Shown here piece after piece: positions 55,706-64,000 of a stretch of DNA of 64,000 bases (positions within the stretch are counted from its first letter, which is position 1; each line of letters opens with the position of its first letter). The stretch comes from Hortaea werneckii. Lineage: Eukaryota > Ascomycota > Dothideomycetes > Mycosphaerellales > Teratosphaeriaceae. The notes beneath the pieces are model-generated. The model saw only the letters and a list, made by a program, of their open reading frames with translations, was not told the origin of the DNA and ran no database searches. The DNA lies in the NCBI GenBank assembly GCA_037044905.1, contig JBAOKB010000074.1:372001-436000 (forward strand), in the 5' to 3' direction. The translations under genes and the position numbers were made by a program.

Positions 55706-56795
55706 ATGGGGGGCAAAGCGGCAGCAAAGTCCGGCTACTTCGACAAGCTGAAGGACCTCCTCCAGCAGTACAAGTCCATCTTCGTCGTCCAGGTCGACAA
55801 TGTCTCGTCCCAGCAGATGCACGAGATCCGTCAGTCCCTCCGTGGTGAGGGTGTCGTCCTGATGGGTAAGAACACCATGGTAGGTGACAACAAGAGCAAG
55901 CAATGCACACACACTCCAAGGCCCACAGTCACTAACAGGCGTGCTCCTGTAGGTTCGCCGTGCCATCAAGACCTTCATTGCCGACTTCCCGGAGTGGGAG
56001 CGCCTCCTCCCGCACGTCAAGGGCAACGTTGGCTTCGTCTTCACCAACTCCGACTTGAAGGAGACCCGTAACAAGATCTTGGCCAACCGTGTCGCTGCTC
56101 CGGCCCGTGCTGGTGCCATCGCCCCAGGTGATGTGTTCGTCCCGGCTGGTAACACTGGTATGGAACCTGGTAAGACTTCTTTCTTCCAGGCCCTTGGTGT
56201 CCCGACCAAGATTGCCCGTGGTACCATTGAAATTACCACGGACGTCCGTGTGTGTGAGGCTGGCGCTCGTGTCGGTGCTTCCGAAGCGACGCTGCTGAAC
56301 ATGCTGAACATCTCTCCGTTCACCTTCGGTATGGGTATCGAGCAGATCTACGACAACGGTCAGACTTTCTCTGCCTCCGTGCTCGACATCTCTGAGGAGC
56401 AGCTCCTGAAGTCCTTCAAGGACTCCATGGCCACCATTGCTGCTATCTCTCTGGCCACCAACTACCCGACGCTGGCTTCCATCAACACCAGCTTCGAGAT
56501 TGGCATGAAGAAGACGATCAAGAACATCGCCTCCATCTCCCTGGTGTCCAACTACCCAACCTGGGCTTCGGTCATGCACTCGATGGTCAACAGCTACAAG
56601 AACTTGCTGGCTGTTTCCCTCACCACCGAGTACACCTTCGACATGGCCGCTGGCCTCAAGAACGCCATCGCCAACCCGCAGGCTGCTGCTCCGGCTGCTG
56701 CCCCGGCCGCTGCTCCGGCTGCCAAGGAGGAGGCCAAGCCGGCCGAGGAGGAGGAAGAGGAGGACGAGGACATGGGCTTCGGTCTCTTCGACTAA
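55706..56795 (+). CDS. RPP0: 60S acidic ribosomal protein P0 (uL10) with internal duplication
   Basis: Base of the ribosomal P-stalk, binding 28S rRNA and the P1/P2 dimers that recruit elongation factors. Two exons (55706-55879, 55953-56795) give 338 aa. Canonical parts: GGKAAAKSGYFDKLKDLL, KNTM-VRRAIKTF across the intron, GNVGFVFTNSDLKETR, AAPARAGAIAPGDVFVPAGN, TGMEPGKTSFFQALGVPTKI, an Ala/Pro hinge and the tail EDEDMGFGLFD shared with P1 and P2. It is about 26 residues longer than yeast P0 (312 aa). The excess is a tandem repeat: a 30-residue block at 56436-56525 (ISLATNYPTLASINTS) is followed by a similar one at 56526-56615 (ISLVSNYPTWASVMHS), 13 of 30 identical. No intron can remove the first copy, which lacks a GT donor upstream. 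Highly biased codons. Confidence 0.95.
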
Positions 56796-57294
56796 GCGTG
56801 TGCGTTTCAATGGCATCGGCGTTCGTCTGTAGAAATTACTGGACAGAACCAGACAATGCAAGATCTCGCACCGCAGGCCTAAATGCCACTGTTGCTCTCT
56901 TGAACTGTGTGACGAATGCAATGTTATACTGATAAGCAGTCTTAGAAGATGCCAATGAGTGCAGCTCAGCCAACAAGGTACGTAACTCCCAGGTGCTCAT
57001 GTCTTGGATGATGAGAACATTTTAACTCTTATTTGGATTTTTCCAATATGAGGATTAAAAACGCAACAACAACACTCTAATTTTTTCCTGACCCAAACCC
57101 CTTCACATATCACTTGCTGTTACCAGTCGACAAGCTGTGAGTCTGATGCTAACGTGCCTTGTCTCAGGTTCCAGATGCAAACTCCTGCCTGCAATGTAGC
57201 CTGTGCAGCATTCGGTTCCAAGGTGCTGTCTGCGCCCACCTCAGAGATTGCCTTGCCAGTCAAAATACTGCTCCGGCTCTCTTCTGTCGCATTG
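56796..57294. other. Convergent intergenic space
   Basis: 499 bp between the RPP0 stop and the end of the minus-strand GNAT gene. No feature beyond 3' flanks. Confidence 0.5.
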
Positions 57295-58437
57295 CTACAT
57301 GTTCCCCGCCTTCTCCAGATCTACCCGCAGCCAGTAACACTTCCACGTATCAATCCCACCCAGACTTTCCATCATCCCCTCACTTGCCTTATTCCCCATA
57401 ACCACATACCCATGTGCCAGCCTCTGTACCCCATCCTCCCAAAACCTCTGCATACCCTGTTTGAAATAATTTCGTCGTGACCGCTTTCCCTAGCCTGCGG
57501 CCTCGCCATTCCGGCTCCACGTGTAGCGTCGTCACACTCGTGTCGAGGCCTATGAACGCCCATGCCACTGGGGCACCATCATCCCCACCTTTCCCAGCGG
57601 GATATATAGCAAGCGATGGCAGCGAAGCCATCGTGCGGTCCCATCGTGGGATCTCGGATTTACTCCGTATCAGAGCGAAGTGTTCCCGTTGCACCTCCCC
57701 CCATTCGAGCCCCTCCGGGAGAGGGTGGTGGCAGGGCAAGACTGGGCACATCGAAAATGAAAGTATGGTTAGCCACTGTCTGGTTCACCTTAGAGGTCTC
57801 GGCCAAGACGTCGAGGCGTTCGAGCACAGATGCGGTGGTGCTGTGGATGGCGCCCCAGAGTTGGATGGTGGGGAGACGGGCAGAGGCGAAGGGGTTTGGT
57901 CTTGGTTATGGCAGGGTCCGTGTCCCCTGCTTCTTGTTGTTGTCTTTGTTGTGCGTCTAGAATGTCTTGATGTAGACTTCTAGGTACGGGGAGGTCTCGA
58001 CAGGCCTCTACGAGCTCGGCAACTAGATTGTCGATCGCTTGCCATTCTTCTCGGGTGGCAGTGGGAGATGGTGATGAAGCGGGTGGTGAGTTTTCCCAGG
58101 ATCCGAAGATCCAGACTTCGGTTTCGGGGCGGCAGGTCCGGTCTACGAAGGCTATCAACCATGGGTCTTCATGAGGATGATGGCTGTTTTGTTTGCTGCC
58201 GCCGTCTGTGCCATTAGAGGCTCCGGTGCCGGTGGAAGCGAAGGCGGCGCCAAGGTCCAGGTTGGTGAAGAGTAGAGAGTCGGGGAAAGAACGGCCAAAT
58301 TGGAGACGTCTGTAGAGTGGGATTGATGTTGGGATGTGTGGCCGTAGGACCCGAAGTGCGGCGTCGAGGATCAGTTGGGATGAATCCGAAGGGAGCCAGA
58401 TGATGGCGATGCAGCTTTGATGGGCCTTTGAAGACAT
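57295..58437 (-). CDS. GNAT (FR47-like) acetyltransferase, three +1 frame breaks
   Basis: The gene is legible only by changing frame three times, always skipping one base. Frame 1 runs from 58437: MSSKAHQSCIAIIW, RSFPDSLLFTNLDLG, WLIAFVDRTCRPETEVWIF. Near 57891-57897 (GGGGTTT on plus) it shifts to frame 2: FASARLPTIQLWGAIH, VLAETSKVNQTVANHTFIFD. Between about 57714 and 57758 it shifts to frame 3: LPEGLEWGEVQREHFALIR, VAWAFIGLDTSVTTLHVEPE, WRGRRLGKAVTTKLF. The HVEPEWRGRRLGKAV block is the acetyl-CoA-binding motif A of GNAT enzymes. At the CCC of 57455-57457 it returns to frame 1: QRFWEDGVQRLAHGYVV, GNKASEGMMESLGGIDTWKC, stop at 57295. Total length is then a multiple of three. Either homopolymer sequencing errors or a pseudogene. 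Substrate unknown. Confidence 0.65.
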
Positions 58438-59512
58438 CTCTGGAAGATTGCCTCTATTCAATCCCCGAACAGTATGGCCAAGGCGAATCTTTAAATTTGG
58501 TGTGCTTGAATGCAACTTCTGCTGTTGTTTCCAGTCCAAATGTATTCTAGTGTAATTTCGTCAGATTCGCTACCTCCTAGAAACCAAATTGACCAGGCCA
58601 TTTATTCACACGAAGTTCCCGTAAAGATGAAGAAGGCAGATCACTGTCAAATCTCCACAAGACTGAATTGAGTCGCAAGCTGCTCCCTTCCTCCAGCCAA
58701 CGCTAGTCCCCCGCACCTTCCTCTTTGGCACAAGAGCCATAGACCAGCATATTTCCAACTGATATCGCAGCCAGCATGCGTGCGCACGCAACGAGGATGA
58801 AAAGGCACAACATAGTCTAACTCGACCTGATCTTTCCTCTTGGAAACGATTGCTAGAAACGTCAATCATCATGGCTTCTTAAGAACCTTAAGATCAAGGG
58901 CAAATTTAGGACCTGTGATTGTGACAAAATGGGAGAGGAAAGGGCCTGAGGGACATGCGCATGGAATGAAAATAAAACGCCCCATTGCTATACTTTCAAG
59001 AAATCTATAAGGGAATCCCACAAGGAAACCAAGGCAGGCAAAGCAACAGAGAAGAAGAAGAAAAGGTGTTTATCCTGCTTTTTGCTGCAAGCCTCCCTCC
59101 CCTTCGACCCCGCCTCGCTATTGCTAAGTGTACTTGCTACTTGCTCCTGCTATTGCTGCTGCTTGCCATCACCTTGTGTCCGCCAAAGGACTCCCAGCAA
59201 AATGCGGCAGGTTTAGCAAAAAAAAAAGTCATGCTTTCCTTCTCTCTTCCTCTCATGCACACACAACAGTCATGAACTCATGAAGGACCCCACCCGCCGT
59301 CATCTTCCCATTAGCTACTACTGAAGCTTCTCGCAGGCACGACAGTTTTCCAAGAAGAAAGCGCCGAGCTGATATTCGAGGTGGTGCGTAGGCGCTGCAT
59401 CGAGCCAGTCGGACCAAATCGAACGCGCGGTCCTTCACTGCCGCGTACGGCGAAGCTATCCTGCTTTCTTCTTCTCCTTCTTCTTCTCCGCGGTTTAACA
59501 GTGAAAGCCACT
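58438..59512. other. Intergenic, no gene seen
   Basis: 1.08 kb between two minus-strand genes, with the GNAT promoter and the YDJ1 3' flank. Short frames only (58606-58872, 58985-59275). Contains AT-rich blocks and a CTTCTT pyrimidine tract near 59468-59490. Confidence 0.55.
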
Positions 59513-60866
59513 CTACTGACTAGCACACTGCACTCGCTCGCCGCCGGCGCCCATCTCCTCGTCCTCGTCGTCCATCTGCGTAGCGCCCTTGGCGCGACCG
59601 CCCTCCTGCATCGGGTCGACCTTCTCGAGCGGGTAGTCCTCGGTCATCGCATCCGGCGGGGGCACGTTCTGCGGCATACGGGCCGGCAGCACCGACTCCG
59701 AGGGCCTTGACTTGCTCGGGCGTCATGTTGCCTGGGTAGCCTTCTGAGTCGGGCGGGCCGTTGATCTTCTCCGGGAACTTGACGTCGAATTGGATGTACA
59801 GATTGCCGTAGTCGTGGTGGCGGTATGATGGCATACCCTGGCCGCGGATGACCTTGACCTCGCCTGGTGGAATCGGAGGTTAGCATCAGCTGTTAACTTG
59901 TTGGTGAGTAGAGGTCTGCTTACCTGGTGAAATGGTCTCGCCCGGCATGATCTCAACTGTCAACCACCGCTCGTCAAGGTGCTCGATGTAGATAGCACCG
60001 CCAGCCAGCGCGGTCAGGAGGTCGATCTCGGCATGATAGAACAGATCGTCACCCTTACGCTGGAACCGTGGGTGCGCCTTCTGCTCGATCTCGAACTCGA
60101 CGTCACCTGGCTGTGCGCCGGGTATCTGGTCACCCTCCCCTCTGAAGCTCAGCTTGGTACCGCTCTGCACGCCCTTGTCCACATGTACATGCAGCACCTT
60201 GCGCTCGATGATCGTCTTCTTGGCGTTGCACTGCTTGCACTTGTCCTTGTCCCGTACGCTCTCGCCCTCGCCGTTGCAGTCGGGGCACACAGTCTGGAAG
60301 CGCTGGATCATGGGACCCATCTGCCTCATCATCGTCTTCATACCCTGGCCATTACAACCCTGGCAAGTCTTCACTGCGCCCTCCTTACCGCCGCGGCCCT
60401 CGCATTTGGGGCAGATGACGCTCTTCTGCAGCGCCAGCTTGCTCACCTTCCCTCTGTAGATGTCCTCCAGCGTTACCTTGTGCACATGGTGGATCGTCCT
60501 CGCCTTCTTGGGGCCAGTATCCCTCATGCCGCCGCCCATACCGCCGCCGAACATGCCGCCAAAGGGACCGCCGCCGCCACCGAAGAACTGCGCGAACAGA
60601 TCCTCAGCGGCCATGCCGCCGCCCATGCCGCCGCCACCTTCGAGACCCTCCTTGCCGTACTGGTCGTAGAGCTGGCGCTTGTCCGACTGCGACAGGATCT
60701 CATATGCTTCGGAAATCTCCTTGAACTTGTCCTCGGCCTCGGCCGAGTGCTGGTTCTTGTCGGGGTGCCATTTGAGGGCGCCCTTGCGGTAGGCGGTCTT
60801 CAGCTGCTGTTCGGTGGCGTCGGGCGAGACGCCGAGGGCGTCGTAGTAGGTGGTGTCCTTCACCAT
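59513..60866 (-). CDS. YDJ1: Type I Hsp40 (Ydj1/Mas5-like), one frameshift near the end
   Basis: Cytosolic co-chaperone that delivers unfolded proteins and stimulates Hsp70 ATPase. Two exons (60866-59924, 59863-59513). J domain with HPD (KWHPDKNQHSAEAEDKFKEI, about 5-70), Gly/Phe-rich region (GGGGPFGGMFGGGMGGGM), then four CxxCxGxG-type zinc repeats (CPKCEGRGG, CQGCNGQG, CPDCNGEG, CKQCNAKK), and the substrate-binding barrels. Exon 2 continues GEVKVIRGQGMPSYRHHDYG. At CC 59698-59699 one base is extra: the given frame runs off, while skipping it gives ALESVLPARMPQNVPPPDAM and ends VQCASQ, a Ydj1-type CaaX-like tail (CASQ) for farnesylation. A 5' UTR intron is likely: minus strand TACTAATACCTCTCCTTTCAG ends at 60963, with a GTGAGA donor near 61114. 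The gene is otherwise intact, so the break is probably technical. Confidence 0.9.
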
Positions 60867-61799
60867 CTTGGTGATGTTGGGAGGAGTGTCGGCCGCTTAT
60901 CGGCTGCTCAGATGGTGGTCCTGGCGAATGTGAGTCCGGCGCAAAGATCGGGACAGGATACGCTGAAAGGAGAGGTATTAGTACAGAGACGACGTGGATG
61001 TGAGGGTGACAGAAAGGGTGAGGTTTGTCGCTGGCGAGCTGGAAGGCTGCGGCGAAACTTTTGGGTGCGCAACGCTGAGGACCAAAAGCAAAGCCCCCGA
61101 CCACCTCTCACCTCAGCCCGTCTGTCACTCTGGCTTGTGCCTACTTACCGCGGGCGTCCAATCTACCTCACTAGCACACTCAATACGGCAGGAGCGCAGA
61201 GGCAAACGACTAAAGATTTAATTAGAAAGGAGAGAAAAAGCGACAGAGGCAGTGAGGACGACTTCAGACTTTTTGGGGATGAGAGGCAACTGGCACTCGG
61301 CAAAGCAATCAACTTTGAACTCTCTCTTTCCGCCTGGCGCAGGGAAACGCAGGTGAAGCGGCTACTCCCGCCTTCGATGAGATTCCATTCGACACCATCC
61401 TCACTCCTCGTCACTGCCCACGCCGTCGATAGCAATTGATAATCACACCAGTAGATTCTACAGGAACATGTGAATCTAGACTGTCAATGAGACGTCCGTT
61501 GAAAGAAGGGCTGTGGTACAGCCATCAATGTCACCAAAGAGAGTTCGTCCTTGGCACATCGATATGGCTCGTAGGGCTGAATGATACCTTCGCAGGTAGG
61601 TAGAGGTAGATGTTCCGCCTCCGATGCGACGGGAGATTGGTTCACTATCCCCGAGCTACGGCTGACTGAATCCATCACTCGTCCAAAATTTCTCCTGCTC
61701 ACAATTTCAGTCTCATCATCAGCATTGCTTCCGTTGACCTGATCCTGGCCTGTCTGTACTGAACATCGTCATCACCCGAGCAGCTTTCACTGTGTCGCA
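60867..61799. promoter_or_regulatory. Divergent YDJ1/TRM82 promoter
   Basis: 933 bp between outward-facing starts, including a probable 5' UTR intron of YDJ1 (about 60963-61114). A TTCGATGAGATTCC sequence near 61370 has two TTC units spaced like a heat-shock element but its middle GAA is altered, so I do not call it a proven HSE. Confidence 0.4.
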
Positions 61800-63557
61800 A
61801 TGGACGTCGATCAGCTTGTCAACAAGCCACGGCGACATCCCTACCAATGTCTTGCCTCGGTCACAAAGGCTGAGCGAGCTGACGGAGAAGGAGATGTTTA
61901 CTTGCTCGCAGCCTGTGGCCCAAAGCTGCTGTCAGTGAATCCAAGACAGGGCAGAGTTGTATCAGCATGGCCTGTCGACGAAGCTGTGAGTGGCCACCAC
62001 CCCACGAGCCTGAATGCCTCTGAAGTTTCATGGCTGACGAGGGTTTCAGGCTCGTGCTCCCGGTCAGTGAACCGCTACTAATACACATGTGCAGGCGAAT
62101 GTGACAAGCGAGGGTGACCCAAACGATGGCGAGCGGCCGGCTAAGAAATTGAAGAGGGGCGCAACTCCTCCATCGTCTGGGAGCATCATTGAAATTACGG
62201 TGTCTGCCGACCAGCAGCACGCCGTAGCTGTCACCGACGACAAGGTTATTCGAGTATTCAACGTCGATGTAGACGGAACACTCCAGGAGCTTAGCCAGCG
62301 GACTATGCCGAAGCGTCCCTGTGCAATCCAAGTTCTCCCGGATAACGCCACGATCATCTGCGGCGACAAGTTTGGTGACGTGTATTCTCTGCCCCTGATC
62401 CCGACCGAGCCACAAGATACAGCAGATAGTTCTGCAGGAGCCCAAAATGAGCAGCAGCAGCAGCAGCAGCCACCAGTGGAAGTGAAGGCGACCTTCAAGC
62501 CGACAGCTTCCAACGCCACCGTGCACACCAAGCGCAATCGCCTGGCTTTAGAGGCACAGCAGAACCAGAAGAATTTCTCCGCTCGCAAGGAACCGCTAAA
62601 GTTCGAGCACAAGCTTCTACTCGGGCACGTCTCTATGCTCACCGATGTCGTATTCGCCACACACAAAGTCGAGGGCAAAGAAAGAGGCTTCATTCTCACC
62701 ACCGATCGGGACGAGCACGTCCGCATCTCACGCGGCCCACCACAGAGCCATGTCATCGAAGGCTTCTGTCTTGGTCACAAGGATTACGTCAGTAAACTCT
62801 GCATCATTCCCGGAACGGACATGCTGGTAAGCGGCGGTGGCGACGAAGAGCTCTTCATCTGGCGCTGGCCGGAATGCAAGCTTCTGCGAAAATACAGCCT
62901 CTACGGTGCTCTTGACAGAGCAGTCAATCGTGGCGCGCAGAACAATGGGCAATCTGCTGTCGAATCTGCCGAGGCTGCGAAGGAGACCGTGTGGCGTGGC
63001 ACGGCACAGGTAGATCTTCATCAGGTCAACGTCTCGGGACTTTGGACGGTGCCCTTTACTAAGGAAGGCGGATCTAAAGAGAACGTCTTGCTCGTGGCTT
63101 GTGAGCGTGTCCCTGCTCTGTTCGCTATCCCGGTGAACCGTCTGCAGCTGAAGCAGAAGACGGAGATGACGATTTACTCGTTTGAGAACCCACCATTAGC
63201 CGTGACGACCGTCGGGAATCATGTCCTGGTGTCCACGGATGCACGGACAACCGAGCATGTTCCTATCTTACGCGCCTACCAGCTTCGACATCCGAGGGCG
63301 AGATCAAGGGTGCAGTGGACTTCGCTTTGGACGAGGAGATGACGAAGCAGATACAGTGTTTGGAGGCTCCTAGTGCCCAGGTGGGCAGCAATGCTGACGA
63401 CAAGAGTCTGGATGATTTGCTGTATGGAGTGAGGAATCTGCGGAAGCGGACTGGGCCAGATGCGCCGGTTGCGCCATCTGGACATGGGGAGGTTGAGGAT
63501 CAGGTCATGGAGAATGGAGGCGATGAAGGTCAGCCAAAAGATGAGGGAGAGGCTTAA
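61800..63557 (+). CDS. TRM82: tRNA (guanine-N7-)-methyltransferase non-catalytic subunit Trm82
   Basis: WD40 partner of Trm8 in making 7-methylguanosine 46 in tRNA. Two exons (61800-61985, 62095-63557); the intron has a TACTAAT branch at 62077. Blocks of the beta-propeller: MDVDQLVNKPRRHPYQCLA, SGSIIEITVSADQQHAVAV, DDKVIRVFNVDVDG, HKLLLGHVSMLTDVVFATH, GFILTTDRDEHVRISR, QSHVIEGFCLGHKDYVSKL, SGGGDEELFIWRWPEC. These are the most conserved Trm82/WDR4 motifs. A polyQ tract (CAG repeat, 62451-62470) interrupts one loop. Near 63284-63285 (TT) one base is missing. The given frame ends in a stop at 63342, but with one more T, RAYQL-STSEGEIKGAVDFA and an acidic tail continue to the TAA at 63557. The CTTC homopolymer context again suggests sequence error. 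Confidence 0.88.
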
Positions 63558-63769
63558 AACATCGCGGTCTGCGCTAGGGCTGTGCTTCTTCGCCTCGGCT
63601 TGTATACTTCTACTCAATTGATCTATCGCCCAGAGACATATTGAAGGAAAAGAAAGAACTTCGTCAATTTGTTCAACCGAAGTTGATACATAGCAACTAT
63701 AAGATCAAACCTCCGTACTTTCACCCACTCCCGCTACCACCACTCCCGTTCCCCCAACCAAAAACAACC
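63558..63769. other. Short convergent gap
   Basis: 212 bp between the TRM82 stop and the corrected stop of the edge gene. No feature. Confidence 0.5.
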
Positions 63770-64000
63770 TCACGCCAGCGCACCCCCACGACTCTGCAAC
63801 CCCTCCCGCATCCGCTCAAAGCACCTCCGATACGCCACCGAAATCTCGGGCACCTCGCCTTCCCACCCCTTCAGCCTGATACCGCTTCACAAACCCCATC
63901 AACTTGGTCACATCGAGCTCACAATTCGACCTCCCGGCCTTCACCACACCCGCTTGCTCCTCAAGCGTGAAATTCTCCCACCTAAACCCGGGATCCACAA
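63770..64000 (-). CDS. Partial NAD-dependent epimerase/dehydratase-like gene (3' end), one frameshift
   Basis: Only the last part of a minus-strand gene enters the window; its 5' portion lies beyond 64000. The visible text DPGFRWENFTLEEQAGVVKA then GRSNCELDVTKLMGF resembles the C-terminal region of fungal extended short-chain dehydrogenase/epimerase-type enzymes (the NFTLEEQ...RSN..LDT/VTK pattern; from memory). At the CCCC run (63866-63869) one base is extra: the given frame ends at 63816, while dropping it gives WEGEVPEISVAYRRCFERM and a stop at 63770, a plausible C-terminus. Family call is tentative. Confidence 0.5.

Noticed and set aside
55932..56921. 329-codon open frame on minus across RPP0
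   Set aside because: Antisense shadow of a highly expressed gene with biased codons.
61365..61385. Heat-shock element upstream of YDJ1
   Set aside because: Two TTC units present but the central GAA is not, so support is insufficient.
59979..61439. 486-codon open frame on plus across YDJ1
   Set aside because: Antisense shadow of the biased YDJ1 codons; no recognisable protein features.

Overview
The window is nuclear DNA of a filamentous ascomycete (Pezizomycotina). Genes are densely packed on both strands. Most carry short GT-AG introns of about 45-85 bp, often with a TACTAAC-like branch site. The content is typically fungal: Zn2Cys6 regulator, CFEM-GPCR, GMC oxidoreductases, heme-thiolate peroxidase, CBM1 cellulase, Lcl3, Dsc4 and an Alt a 7-like flavodoxin. 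The flavour is Dothideomycete, but the class is a weak inference. No tRNA, rRNA, transposon or CRISPR array was found.

Layout. 0-7 kb: CBM1-GH45 glucanase, Lcl3 nuclease, Zn2Cys6 factor and ATP synthase gamma, all on minus. 7.7-15.7 kb: TOP1 (+), convergent with a CUE/CCCH/Smr protein (-), which is divergent from the polyadenylation factor Yth1 (+). 15.7-18.2 kb: a gene-poor stretch. 18-32 kb: accessory and secretory genes, comprising a secreted degenerate Hsp70-like protein, an M35-like metalloprotease, a Ted1/Cdc1-type phosphoesterase, a GMC oxidoreductase, an S9 peptidase and a small secreted protein. 32.8-43.8 kb: housekeeping, with Dsc4, RFC2, the flavodoxin-like quinone reductase, a GPATCH11-like protein, Hsp70 Ssb and a CDP-alcohol phosphotransferase. 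45.6-55.2 kb: sugar transporter, second GMC oxidoreductase, CFEM-GPCR and unspecific-peroxygenase-like enzyme, which could form a sensing/H2O2-making/H2O2-using neighbourhood. 55.7-64 kb: RPP0, a GNAT protein, Ydj1-type Hsp40, Trm82 and the 3' end of an epimerase-like gene.

Highlights. (1) The flavodoxin-like reductase stops at UGA followed by CUA, the known readthrough context, and runs in frame for 72 more codons into a low-complexity tail ending in a CaaX-type box (CSVS). This suggests a programmed readthrough isoform that is lipidated. (2) Ribosomal protein P0 carries a tandem duplication of a 30-residue segment in its P1/P2-binding region. (3) A secreted protein keeps the skeleton of the Hsp70 ATPase fold but has lost the phosphate-1 motif. 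(4) Single-base frame breaks, mostly at homopolymers, hit at least six genes between 52 and 64 kb and none that I found before that. One of them is the otherwise intact Ydj1 gene, so base-level assembly error is more likely than mass pseudogenisation.
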